48,138 nt of DNA from Halobacillus alkaliphilus (GTDB taxonomy: Bacteria; Bacillota; Bacilli; Bacillales; Halobacillaceae): the NCBI RefSeq assembly GCF_900113125.1, contig NZ_FOOG01000032.1, positions 1-48,138 of the forward strand. Direction: 5' to 3'. Under the pieces are notes generated by a model. The model did no database searches. It was not told where the DNA came from and worked only from the letters and a program-made list of their open reading frames with translations. Of this stretch, positions 15,620 through 23,661 are shown in pieces (position 1 is the stretch's first letter; each line of letters starts with the position of its first letter). The position numbers and the translations under genes are program-made.

Positions 15620-15800
15620 TAGGTATGTTCGATTAAGATCGCCACGTCCTGTGGCAACGTCGAACGACCCTGCGTCGTGCAGGGCCACGGAAAGCGAGTC
15701 GTTCCCTGGAGCCCCTTTCTCCACCCAATCTCGAAAAACGAGTCATCCACCATCCGGCCCGTTTGTGAAAGAATAAATCTTAAAAATAAACTAAAAAGTT
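15620..15800 (+). repeat. Dispersed mosaic repeat, copy C (truncated)
   Basis: Contains the GC-rich module GATCGCCACGTCCTGTGG, CCCTGCGTCGTGCAGGG, GGAAAGCGAGTCGTTCC and GGAGCCCCTTTCTCC, then a damaged terminal arm (AATCTCGAAAAACGAGTC) and ATCCGGCCC. The opposite arm is absent, so this is a half copy matching the right part of copy D. Confidence 0.75.
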
Positions 15801-15820
15801 GAACGTAACCTTCATTAAAT

Positions 15821-16867
15821 TCAGTTTATATTTACAGCCTCTCCCGTTTTGGCTGACTCATAAAGAGCCTGGATAATTTGCTGAATCCGCACACCTTCTG
15901 ATGGAGTACTTAATGGCTGTTTATCATGAATCATACATTCTACAAAATCATGAATGAGGTATTCGTTTGCATCTCGTTTTTCTACATAAGCAGGGGTTGT
16001 ATCCACCAGGGTGTCGTATTTTTCCTGAAATATTTTTAATGGAAAAAGATCCGCTCCGCCTTCGTCTCCTATAACGGATACTTTTTTGCTGCTCAGCTCT
16101 TCTTGGTTTGCGGCAAAAGTAGATTCAAACATAAGAGAAGAACCGTTTTCAAACGTAATCATTCCCCTTGCCATATCTTCTACCGAAAAGTTTTCATAAT
16201 CCCATTCACCCATTAAACCTACACCCTGACGCTGACCAATCTTTTGATAAGTAGCCCCTAAGACAGTTTTAGGCTTTGGATATCCCATTAGATATAAGGC
16301 TGTATCAAGCATATGAACACCATTGTCGATAAGTGTTCCTCCGCCCTGAAGCTCTTTATTCGTGAACACGCCCCAGCCCGGGATTCCCCTTCTGCGGTTA
16401 TAGTGTGTTTGAGCTGCATAAATCTCACCTAATTCATGACCATCAATGTATTTTTTTAACGTTTCCACCTCAGGTTGAAAACGAAAATGAAAACCATAGG
16501 TTAAAATTTTTCCAGCTCTTTCTGCTTCTAACATCATTTTCTCTGCTTCCTCCACTGTCATTGCTGGCGGTTTTTCACAAAGTACATGGCATCCGGCCTG
16601 CAGAGCTGCAATCGCTTGAGAGGCATGGAATTTATTCGGGGTACAAATACTGACAGCATCAAGATTCTGTTCTTCAAGCATCTGTTGTTCATTTTCATAT
16701 GCATAAGGGATCGAAAACTCTTCTGCACATTCTACGGCCTTATCTTTATTATGGTTAGACACAGCTATAACTTGAACGTCCTGACCATAGCTCTGGTAAC
16801 TCGGAATATGAGCACTTCTGGCAATTCCCCCCGCTCCAATAATTCCAATTCGAATGGGTTGTGGCAT
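15821..16867 (-). CDS. Gfo/Idh/MocA-family oxidoreductase
   Basis: 348 residues. The N-terminal Rossmann fold has GIIGAGGIARSAH (residues 8-20) and the family CEKPPAMT motif near residue 95 with the conserved Lys of the EKP dyad. The C-terminal alpha/beta domain has GGGTLIDNGVHMLDTALYLMG containing the conserved D and H. Members oxidise or reduce sugars and inositols with NAD(P). It follows a second family member by 26 bp, so the two probably act on related substrates. No transporter or regulator next door tells the substrate. Confidence 0.88.
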   Translation of the reverse strand: MPQPIRIGIIGAGGIARSAHIPSYQSYGQDVQVIAVSNHNKDKAVECAEEFSIPYAYENEQQMLEEQNLDAVSICTPNKFHASQAIAALQAGCHVLCEKPPAMTVEEAEKMMLEAERAGKILTYGFHFRFQPEVETLKKYIDGHELGEIYAAQTHYNRRRGIPGWGVFTNKELQGGGTLIDNGVHMLDTALYLMGYPKPKTVLGATYQKIGQRQGVGLMGEWDYENFSVEDMARGMITFENGSSLMFESTFAANQEELSSKKVSVIGDEGGADLFPLKIFQEKYDTLVDTTPAYVEKRDANEYLIHDFVECMIHDKQPLSTPSEGVRIQQIIQALYESAKTGEAVNIN

Positions 16868-16893
16868 TTAATTCCTCCTATTAGCAAGCTTGT

Positions 16894-17874
16894 TTATTCC
16901 TGATAGTAACCTTTTACCAGTTCATCCATCACCCGATTAGTACGTAAAGCGGTCTCACCTGTACTTGGGGAGCTCCCTTTACCTGTAAGTTCATCTACAA
17001 TTTCCTGAATGAGATGCTGTTGAATATGTTTGGGCCGTTCAATAATAAACTGTTTAGTACCTGATTCTTTAATAAGTGTAACCGGTTTTTCATCAAAGGA
17101 AGAAAAAATAATCTCTCCTTTGGAGCCGACGATTCGATTTACATCTTCATTTTTGTAAGATGAAAAATTCCAGACACCATTTCCGATTACGCCGCTCTCA
17201 AAAAAGAAAGTGCCACTTACAATATCCTCCGCCGGATAAGCTTTAGCCTGGTTGGACGCGATCCCTTTTGCCTCTTTAATAGGACCGAGTAAATAATCAA
17301 CCAAATCCAATGTATGAGAGGCTACATCATAAAACAGCCCTCCACCGCTTACTTCAGGCAGAACCCTCCAGGGTAGGTTATTGTTCTCATCTCTTTCCAC
17401 TAGTTTTTGGGTCTGCTGGATGGAAACAAAACGAATGTCCCCAATTTCATTATGGTCGAGAAGTTCTTTTACTTTTAAAAATCGAGGGAGTGATCTTCTG
17501 TAAAAGGCTACATACAAAGGGACTTGCTGTTGATTACAAGCTTCTACCATTTCCTTGCATTCCTCTACATTTAAAGCCATTGGTTTTTCAACATAGACTG
17601 GCTTGCCGGCTGCAGCTGCCTTCAGGGTGTACTCTTTATGAGAGGCTGGAGGCGTAGCGATATAAACCGCATCCACATCAGGGTCGTTGATTAAATCGTC
17701 AGCTTGATCATACCACTTCGGAACCCCATGCCGTTCAGCGTAGTCTTTCGCTAAATCTCCGTTCCGCCTCATCACCGCTTCCAATGAACTGTTTTCTGCT
17801 AAATCAAACGCAGGTCCGCTTTTTACTTCAGTAACATCCCCGCATCCGATAATTCCCCATTTTATTTTTTCCAT
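16894..17874 (-). CDS. Gfo/Idh/MocA-family oxidoreductase
   Basis: The start at 17874 is chosen for its GAGGAG site; the frame runs further upstream but without support. 326 residues with GIIGCGDVTEVKSGPAF (near 7-23), YVEKPMALN with the EKP dyad, and GGGLFYDVASHTLDLVDYLLG with the catalytic His/Asp region. First gene of a two-gene unit with 15821-16867. Substrate unknown; related members act on myo-inositol, glucose or dehydro-sugars. Confidence 0.88.
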   Translation of the reverse strand: MEKIKWGIIGCGDVTEVKSGPAFDLAENSSLEAVMRRNGDLAKDYAERHGVPKWYDQADDLINDPDVDAVYIATPPASHKEYTLKAAAAGKPVYVEKPMALNVEECKEMVEACNQQQVPLYVAFYRRSLPRFLKVKELLDHNEIGDIRFVSIQQTQKLVERDENNNLPWRVLPEVSGGGLFYDVASHTLDLVDYLLGPIKEAKGIASNQAKAYPAEDIVSGTFFFESGVIGNGVWNFSSYKNEDVNRIVGSKGEIIFSSFDEKPVTLIKESGTKQFIIERPKHIQQHLIQEIVDELTGKGSSPSTGETALRTNRVMDELVKGYYQE

Positions 17875-18029
17875 TATTAGTCTCCTCTTCTCGAGAATAT
17901 AGTATATCTTTTTCACCCAAATACTCTTTATCAAACAATTTTTTAGGATATTCAATAAACTCTCCAATAATCAATATGAGAGAGTTTATACACAATTTAT
18001 TTTTTCTAATGGCTTTATTAAACGTCAGT

Positions 18030-18674
18030 GTTGATTTTAAGGTAAAGCTCCCGTTTGTTGAAGGCTCAGTTTCGAGATAAATTGGGTCCGTTACGTTAGA
18101 TGGATAAGGGCTGGTGGGGAAATAACTCGCTTTCCTATGGGGGAAAGGTGAGCTTCCTCGCTCGTTTCAATCCCTGCGGGATCTCACCTAGTCCCTTCTC
18201 CCATGGAAGTCTCGCCATTTCCCCACCAACCCAACTATAATGCTGCGAACGGACCCTGCTATAGCAAAAAGGAACCATGCTGCATCTGCCTCAAATGCTT
18301 ATAGTACAGGGTTCCTACACGTAAACACACGTAAAAACCAGTTTGGATCATAGATGAGACTGGTTCATTCGAAGGCGTTGATGCAGAGAATTTCGAGCTC
18401 TCCATGATCGCAAAGGGGCGGAAGGGAACGGCGAAGACTCCTGCGGGATGAACATGATCGGTGAGATCCCGGAAGGCGAAGCCTGAGGAAGCTCACCACA
18501 TGGGATGTTCGACTAAGATCGCCACGTCCTGTGGCAACGTCGAACGACCCTGCGTCGTGCAGGGCCGCGGAAAGCGAGCAGTTCCCTGGAGCCCCTTTCT
18601 CCACACAATATCTCGAAACTGAGTCTTCAACTATTCGGCCCTATTGCGTAATAAGTCTCTTATGAAAAATCAAC
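18030..18674 (+). repeat. Dispersed mosaic repeat, copy D (about 645 bp, longest complete copy)
   Basis: Runs from GTTGATTTTAAGGTAAAG to AAAAATCAAC. The inner arms are GGCTCAGTTTCGAGATA near 18065 and TATCTCGAAACTGAGTC near 18609. The left interior shares GGGTCCGTTACGTTAGATGG with copies B and E; the right part is the reverse complement of most of copy A, including the ACCCTGCTATAG and TTCGAGCTC stretches. It fills most of the 1-kb gap between the Gfo/Idh pair and the ABC genes; no credible gene lies inside. Confidence 0.82.
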
Positions 18675-18884
18675 GATAAACTTTAACAGAGCTTTTCTAA
18701 TAAAAATCAACTAAAGACTTTTCATAAATCCCGCAAATATGTAAAAAATGCGTTCTATCCATACAATGACCAGAAGGAACAAGTAAAGAGCAAGCCTCGC
18801 TAAAAGAGTATGCTCTTTCTTGTCAAAATTCCATATAAGTATCAAATTAGGATAACCCGGGAGATTAAATCCACTATCCTTTAT

Positions 18885-19664
18885 TTAACCACGTGACACA
18901 GCTTTCTTAGCTGATATCGCCGCGAAGGTAATCGTAATGGTGCAGGCGATCACGATGGCAATAACGCCCTGCATCAAATCCCAGAAAATCCACCCATCAA
19001 TTAAGACCGTCCGCATACTTTCAAAGATATATGTGGTAGGGTTGATGGTCGCAGCTACTTTCAGCCACTGTGCTTCAATTAATTCGTAAGGGACAAAGGT
19101 CGTGCTTAAGAAAATAAGCGGGAAAAAGATAAACGTCCCTGCCTGAGCGGCCTGTGCATTCTTCGTACGAAGTGCAACTCCTGCAGAATAGCCCGCGAAT
19201 GCAAGCCCCCAACCAATTGCGATTAACAATACAAACAGAATACCTCCAAAGCCCGTTTCGACTTCCAATCCCAGCAGAAATGCAATCCCGATGATCAATA
19301 AGGTTTGGATAAATAACTGAAGCATTCCCGCAATAATAGGACCGAGGACAATAGCAAGTCTCGAAGCAGGGGTAAGCAAAAGTCTAGAGAAAAATCCGTT
19401 CTCAATGTCTTTCACGATTCCCTGCCCGGCTCCCCCGGCTCCTCCAATTGCAGCGGAAACAATGGAAACGGGAAGGATAAAGGCAAGATAGTTAGCTCCC
19501 TCAAACATGGGTAACTGGGATATGCCGCTTAATCCTCCTTCATATACTAATAGAAAGAAAGCGGAGATCATTAAGTTTGGAATAAATGAAAAAGGGTTTC
19601 TAAGCGTCGTCTTAACACTTCGGAGGGTGATCAGCCATGTATCTTTCCATACGCTATTCCCCAT
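18885..19664 (-). CDS. ABC-2 type transporter permease
   Basis: The start at 19664 follows AAGGAGGGGG; the coding part overlaps the end of the ATPase gene by 11 bp. 259 residues with six predicted membrane helices (for example near 25-45, 55-80, 100-125, 135-160, 170-190, 230-250) and the ABC-2 signature region (VKDIENGFFSRLLLTPASRL, GYSAGVALRTKNAQAAQAG). Together with the DrrA-type ATPase it forms an exporter of drugs, lipids or peptides; the substrate is unknown. Confidence 0.9.
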   Translation of the reverse strand: MGNSVWKDTWLITLRSVKTTLRNPFSFIPNLMISAFFLLVYEGGLSGISQLPMFEGANYLAFILPVSIVSAAIGGAGGAGQGIVKDIENGFFSRLLLTPASRLAIVLGPIIAGMLQLFIQTLLIIGIAFLLGLEVETGFGGILFVLLIAIGWGLAFAGYSAGVALRTKNAQAAQAGTFIFFPLIFLSTTFVPYELIEAQWLKVAATINPTTYIFESMRTVLIDGWIFWDLMQGVIAIVIACTITITFAAISAKKAVSRG

Positions 19665-20625
19665 GAACTTCCCCCTCCTTTTCAACCTGTTCACTTGTAA
19701 TCTTCAAGAATATGTCATCTAGGGTAGGTGAAGATAAATTAACAGTAGCCACTTCAATATTCTCTTGGTCTAACAGCCTGACGAGTTCTAATAATTGCTT
19801 CGTGCCATCTTCCACATAAACGGTCAACTTACGGTTTTGCAAGATCACGTCGCCTGAATTCATATGCTCCTTCAGGATTCTTTCTGCTTTTTCTTCCTCT
19901 TCCTTTGTTGAAAAAGTTAAAGCGATTAGATCATTGCCTATCTGAGCTTTAAGCTCTCTTGGAGTTCCAGTGGCTACAATCTCACCATCATTAATAATAC
20001 TGATTCGATGGGCAAGGGAATCCGCTTCCTCTAAATATTGTGTCGTCAGAAAAATCGTAGTTCCATTCTCTTCGTTTAAACGGCGCAGCTCTTTCCAAAT
20101 GGCCATTCGATTGGATGGATCGAGACCTGTGGTGGGCTCATCTAAAAATAAAATCTTAGGCTCGTTCACGAGCGTAAGAGCTAAATCAAGTCTTCTTCTC
20201 ATTCCTCCCGAGTAGTTGCCGATTCTGCGTTCTGCCGAATCCGTAAGCTGTACAATGTTCAGCAGCTCTTCCGCTCTTGTCTTAGCATCAACCTTTGAAA
20301 AACCAAAGATGCTCGCTTGAAGTTCAATCAGTTCTCGACCGGTAAGATCTGGGTCAACTCCTGTTTCCTGGAGAGCTACACCTATATATCTTCGAACTTT
20401 CTCCGGCTCTCGAATCACATCGTGCCCGGCTACTGTTGCCTTACCGCCTGTTGCGTTAATTAAAGTGGTCAAAATTTGTACCGTTGTTGATTTGCCAGCT
20501 CCGTTCGGGCCCAGAAATGCGAAAAATTCTCCGTCTTCCACAGTAAAAGAAACATCTTTCACCGCCTGGACATTCCCTTTCTTGAAGGTCTTAGATAAAT
20601 GTTCGACTTCAATCTTCCCATTCAC
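19654..20625 (-). CDS. ABC transporter ATP-binding protein (DrrA type)
   Basis: A GTG start at 20625 with GGGAGTG upstream gives 323 residues, normal for this class; a longer frame to 20709 lacks support. Walker A GPNGAGKST (near 42-50), Q-loop VALQETGVDPDLTG, signature YSGGMRRRLDLA, Walker B ILFLDEPTTGLDP and the H-loop region TTQYLEEAD, in which Gln replaces the more common His-containing TTHY. The C-terminal 90 residues form the DUF4162-like tail found in DrrA/NatA-type proteins. Coupled to the permease. Confidence 0.93.
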   Translation of the reverse strand: MNGKIEVEHLSKTFKKGNVQAVKDVSFTVEDGEFFAFLGPNGAGKSTTVQILTTLINATGGKATVAGHDVIREPEKVRRYIGVALQETGVDPDLTGRELIELQASIFGFSKVDAKTRAEELLNIVQLTDSAERRIGNYSGGMRRRLDLALTLVNEPKILFLDEPTTGLDPSNRMAIWKELRRLNEENGTTIFLTTQYLEEADSLAHRISIINDGEIVATGTPRELKAQIGNDLIALTFSTKEEEEKAERILKEHMNSGDVILQNRKLTVYVEDGTKQLLELVRLLDQENIEVATVNLSSPTLDDIFLKITSEQVEKEGEVHGE

Positions 20626-20783
20626 GACTATCACTCCCACTAAAATTTTCGGCACTAGTGTCAAAAAAATGCTTATCTTAAAGATAACGAATTTCACCTG
20701 GAATTTCATCTAATTGTTATCCACGATCACACATTGAATGATTTTTCTCATAGGATAGAGAACTAGTACGTTTGAAGGTTAAT

Positions 20784-20856
20784 GGATCAGGGAATTAATC
20801 ACTTCATTTTAAAAAACTAGGATCCACCAATACTAGACATTATTCCCTGTTGATCC
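20784..20856. other. Long inverted repeat in the divergent intergenic region
   Basis: GGATCAGGGAAT (20784-20795) pairs with ATTCCCTGTTGATCC (20842-20856) around a 46-base loop. It lies between the ABC ATPase start and the small membrane protein at 20923. It could be a regulator site or an RNA stem; there is no U-tract. Confidence 0.4.
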
Positions 20857-20922
20857 AATATTTAGAGGGTGTTACGATTAGTAAAATTAGAAATTATCTA
20901 ACGATTTACAGGAGGTGATAAC

Positions 20923-21177
20923 ATGAATTCAGAAATGCTCCAGACTTATTCTTGGATCCTTCCAAGCTTAACAATCATTCTGCTGCTGACGCTTATTGGA
21001 TCTTACTATGGATTTAAACATCAGAAGTTCAGTCTGATGATTGCAACCGGGATGATGCAAACCATTATAAGTCCATTAATGCCTGCAGCAGTCGGACCTA
21101 TTGTACTCGGTCTTGGTATTACACAATTTTATATGGGTATGGTTAACCTTAGAAGAACGCAGCCTGCCAAAGAATAA
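20923..21177 (+). CDS. Small membrane protein (84 aa)
   Basis: AGGAGGTGATAAC immediately precedes the ATG. Two hydrophobic helices are evident: residues 10-30 (WILPSLTIILLLTLIGSYYG) and about 40-65 (MIATGMMQTIISPLMPAAVG), then a short basic tail. No known domain. Single gene with its own terminator. Confidence 0.7.
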   Translation: MNSEMLQTYSWILPSLTIILLLTLIGSYYGFKHQKFSLMIATGMMQTIISPLMPAAVGPIVLGLGITQFYMGMVNLRRTQPAKE

Positions 21178-21213
21178 AAGATGAGTATCTTAAAGATACA
21201 TCATCTTTTTTTG
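21176..21213 (+). terminator. Rho-independent terminator
   Basis: AGATGA-GTATCTT paired with AAGATAC-ATCATCT, followed by seven T residues. Confidence 0.85.
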
Positions 21214-21273
21214 TTTTCCGGACAGGTTTTTAATAAATGCGCATTATTATTTAAGCCTCTGAAAAATCACCAA

Positions 21274-21660
21274 GTTGATTTTAAAGATAAGCTCCCAATA
21301 CTTGAAGACTCAGTTTCGATATAAATGGGTCCTTTACGTTAGATGGATAAGGGTTGGTGGGGAAATAACTCGTCTTGTTCCATCACCCAGACACTCGAGA
21401 CATAAGCCGCTCATCAACGGATTGAAAAACCGCCATCCTTTTGATGCTCGGCTTATGCTGGTCATGTCTTTCGGGGTGATTCCACATTTGAACACTTTCC
21501 TATGTCCCTATACGACCTAGGGGCGATCGACGTTGCCTTCTGCAGGGCCACGGAAAGCGAGTCATCCCCCGCAGGACCTTCACGGTAAACCAACATCTCG
21601 AAACTGAGTCTTCAAGTAGCCGGCCCAATAGCGTAATAAGTTTTTTTATAAAGAACCAAC
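21274..21660 (+). repeat. Dispersed mosaic repeat, copy E (about 387 bp)
   Basis: From GTTGATTTTAAAGATAAG to AAGAACCAAC, inner arms GACTCAGTTTCGATATA and CATCTCGAAACTGAGTC. It carries the 57-nt hairpin module at 21401-21457 and the CGATCGACGTTGCC block. Very close to copy B in layout but about 30 bp longer through a GCTGGTCATGTCTTTCGGGG segment that B lacks. Confidence 0.82.
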
Positions 21661-21802
21661 AACAAAGTTTAATAGAACTTTATTAAAAGATGAATCATTA
21701 GCATCGTTTAAACAACAATTCAATCATTATTCAAACCTGATAGAATCTGTTACCTTATATTTATGCAAACCCAACTTACAATTACTTTCAGGAGGCATAA
21801 AT

Positions 21803-22540
21803 ATGAACCAGACTATTGAAACGATATTAAACCATCGTTCGATCCGGAAATTTAAAGACATTCCATTAACAGACGAACAATTAGATACGATGCTTTCAGC
21901 TGCCCAGCAAGCCTCAACTTCCAGTTATATGATGGCTTACAGCATTATCGGAGTAACAGACCCGGAAAAAAAAGAAAAGCTTGCTGAAATTACGGGGCAG
22001 AAATATGTTAAAAATAATGGACACCTTTTTATTTACTGCGCAGATCTGCACAGGCCCGTCATGATGGCTTCTGATGAGGAATATGAACAAATGCTTGCCA
22101 ATCTTGAAAACAGTGAGCATTTTCTAGTGTCTTCTGTAGACGCTGCATTAGCTGCTCAAAATGCAGCCATCGCTGCAGAATCGATGGATCTTGGAATCTG
22201 CTATATTGGCAGTATTCGTAATAATTTAAGCCAGGTGGATGAACTACTTTCCCTGCCGAAGCATGTCATTCCCCTTTTTGGTATGGTGACGGGCGTACCG
22301 GATCACCAGCCAGAACGTAAACCACGCCTGCCGCAAAAGGGTATATATTTTGAAAATGAATATAAAGAATCAACTCAGGCTGTTGAATCATTTGATGCGC
22401 ATATTAAGGAATATTATCAATCCAGATCCAGCAATAACCGCATTGATTCCTGGACGGACCAAATGCTCCGTCGCTTTACAACACCTATGAGGATGGACGT
22501 CACCGATCTTGTACAGAAGAAAGGTTTCAATAAACGATAA
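21803..22540 (+). CDS. NADPH-dependent nitroreductase / flavin reductase (NfsA/NfrA type)
   Basis: 245 residues, FMN-binding nitroreductase fold. Motifs: ILNHRSIRKFKD (residues 8-19, FMN phosphate binding), AAQQASTSSYMMAYSIIGV, AAQNAAIAAESMDLGICYIGSIRNN and LFGMVTGVPDHQPERKPRLP, characteristic of the NfsA/NfrA subgroup. Such enzymes reduce nitro compounds, quinones or free flavin and in B. subtilis NfrA answers to stress. CAGGAGG precedes the ATG. It is followed after 31 bp by a sirtuin gene; the two are likely co-transcribed. Confidence 0.92.
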   Translation: MNQTIETILNHRSIRKFKDIPLTDEQLDTMLSAAQQASTSSYMMAYSIIGVTDPEKKEKLAEITGQKYVKNNGHLFIYCADLHRPVMMASDEEYEQMLANLENSEHFLVSSVDAALAAQNAAIAAESMDLGICYIGSIRNNLSQVDELLSLPKHVIPLFGMVTGVPDHQPERKPRLPQKGIYFENEYKESTQAVESFDAHIKEYYQSRSSNNRIDSWTDQMLRRFTTPMRMDVTDLVQKKGFNKR

Positions 22541-22571
22541 TAGTTATATAGTAAAATGGAGCGTGATCAAC

Positions 22572-23306
22572 ATGTTGAAAGACCTGGCTTCCAAGCTTAA
22601 AAAAGCAGATTCTATCGTAATTCTTACGGGGGCCGGGGTGTCTACAGCAAGCGGCATCCCTGACTTCCGTTCCAGTGAAGGACTGTGGTCGGAGGATGAA
22701 AGCCGAGAGTATTATATGTCGAGCGATTATTTCTATCACGATCCAGTAGATTTCTGGAACAAATACAAAACAATTTTTCAAATGAAATTGCTTAAGGACT
22801 ATGCACCAAATCCCGTCCACCAGTTTATTAAGGAACTCGAATCAGATAAGCAGAAGGTAACGGTCATTACCCAAAACGTCGATGGCCTGCACCTCGCGGC
22901 CGAGAGCAGCCATGTTATCGAATATCACGGGACCTTGAACCAGGCAAGCTGTCCGGAATGCGGAGAATCATACTCTCTTGATTATGTGATGCGTATGGAA
23001 ACACCCAGCTGTCAGAACTGCGGCGCTGTCCTGAAACCGGATGTTTTATTATTCGGAGATATGATTACAGCTCATGACGAGGCAGAACAGGCTATCCAGA
23101 CGGCAGACTTCCTTCTTGTGATGGGAACGTCTCTCATGGTCACCCCTTTCAATCTTCTGCCTCATTATGCGAAGCAGGAAGTTGGAATGGAAGCAGCCTT
23201 AATTAATAGGGAGCCAACTGTTAAGGACCGGTTATTTGATTATGTAGTACATGACGATTTATCGGCATCTGTTGAAAAACTAAGAGATTATCTCTCCTCT
23301 TTATAA
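22572..23306 (+). CDS. cobB: NAD-dependent protein deacylase (sirtuin, CobB/SrtN type)
   Basis: Start at 22572 with GGAGCGTG; 244 residues. Sir2 motifs: GAGVSTASGIPDFRS (20-34), TQNVDG (100-105), catalytic His119 in IEYHG, zinc Cys at 127, 130, 147 and 150, and GTSLMVTPFNLLP. It removes acetyl groups from lysines using NAD and in Bacillus controls acetyl-CoA synthetase together with AcuC. Co-transcribed with the nitroreductase. Terminator at 23318-23354. Confidence 0.94.
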   Translation: MLKDLASKLKKADSIVILTGAGVSTASGIPDFRSSEGLWSEDESREYYMSSDYFYHDPVDFWNKYKTIFQMKLLKDYAPNPVHQFIKELESDKQKVTVITQNVDGLHLAAESSHVIEYHGTLNQASCPECGESYSLDYVMRMETPSCQNCGAVLKPDVLLFGDMITAHDEAEQAIQTADFLLVMGTSLMVTPFNLLPHYAKQEVGMEAALINREPTVKDRLFDYVVHDDLSASVEKLRDYLSSL

Positions 23307-23317
23307 TTTTTTAAATG

Positions 23318-23354
23318 AAGGCCAGCACCTATCTTCATGGTGCTGGCCTTTTTC
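23318..23354 (+). terminator. Rho-independent terminator
   Basis: GGCCAGCACC/GGTGCTGGCC stem followed by TTTTT. Confidence 0.92.
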
Positions 23355-23390
23355 ATTTCAACTTAGACAGCACGCCATCATAGGTAGGAA

Positions 23391-23590
23391 GCTTTTAAGG
23401 TAAAGCTTCCATTACTTTAAGATTCAGTTTCGAGATAAATTGGATCCATTACTCTATGTGGAAGAGGGCTGGTGGGGAATAACTCGTCTTGTTCCATCAC
23501 CCGCAGGACCTTAACTACAAACCAATATCTCGAAACTGAGTCTTACAGTATCCGGTCCTATTGCGTAATATGCATTAGATGAGGAGTCAC
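23391..23590 (+). repeat. Dispersed mosaic repeat, copy F (short, about 200 bp)
   Basis: Left arm GATTCAGTTTCGAGATA, right arm TATCTCGAAACTGAGTC, with only the short interior GGGCTGGTGGGG, AACTCGTCTTGTTCCATCAC and CGCAGGACCTTAACTAC. It equals copies B and E with the hairpin module and the GC-rich module deleted, so it shows the minimal unit. It lies between convergent cobB and the antiporter gene. Confidence 0.8.
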
Positions 23591-23615
23591 CAAAAAACTT
23601 TAACAGAGTCTTTTA

Positions 23616-23655
23616 TTAAAAAGCTCACCAGTCCTTGGACGACTGATGAGCTTTG
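23616..23655 (-). terminator. Terminator of the antiporter gene
   Basis: AGCTCATCAGTC paired with GACTGGTGAGCT (one mismatch) followed by TTTTT on the minus strand. Confidence 0.85.
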
Positions 23656-23661
23656 TTGAAG

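Noticed and set aside
18711-18845. 44-codon minus-strand frame with a strong membrane helix (LALYLFLLVIVWIERIFYIF) just after the ABC permease
   Set aside because: Only a TTG start without ribosome binding site is available and no neighbour supports it. It could be a remnant of a longer membrane protein, so it is worth a look but not called.
5660-23590. Possible CRISPR array because of recurring short motifs
   Set aside because: The repeats are hundreds of bases long, kilobases apart and in both orientations, without regular spacers or cas genes.
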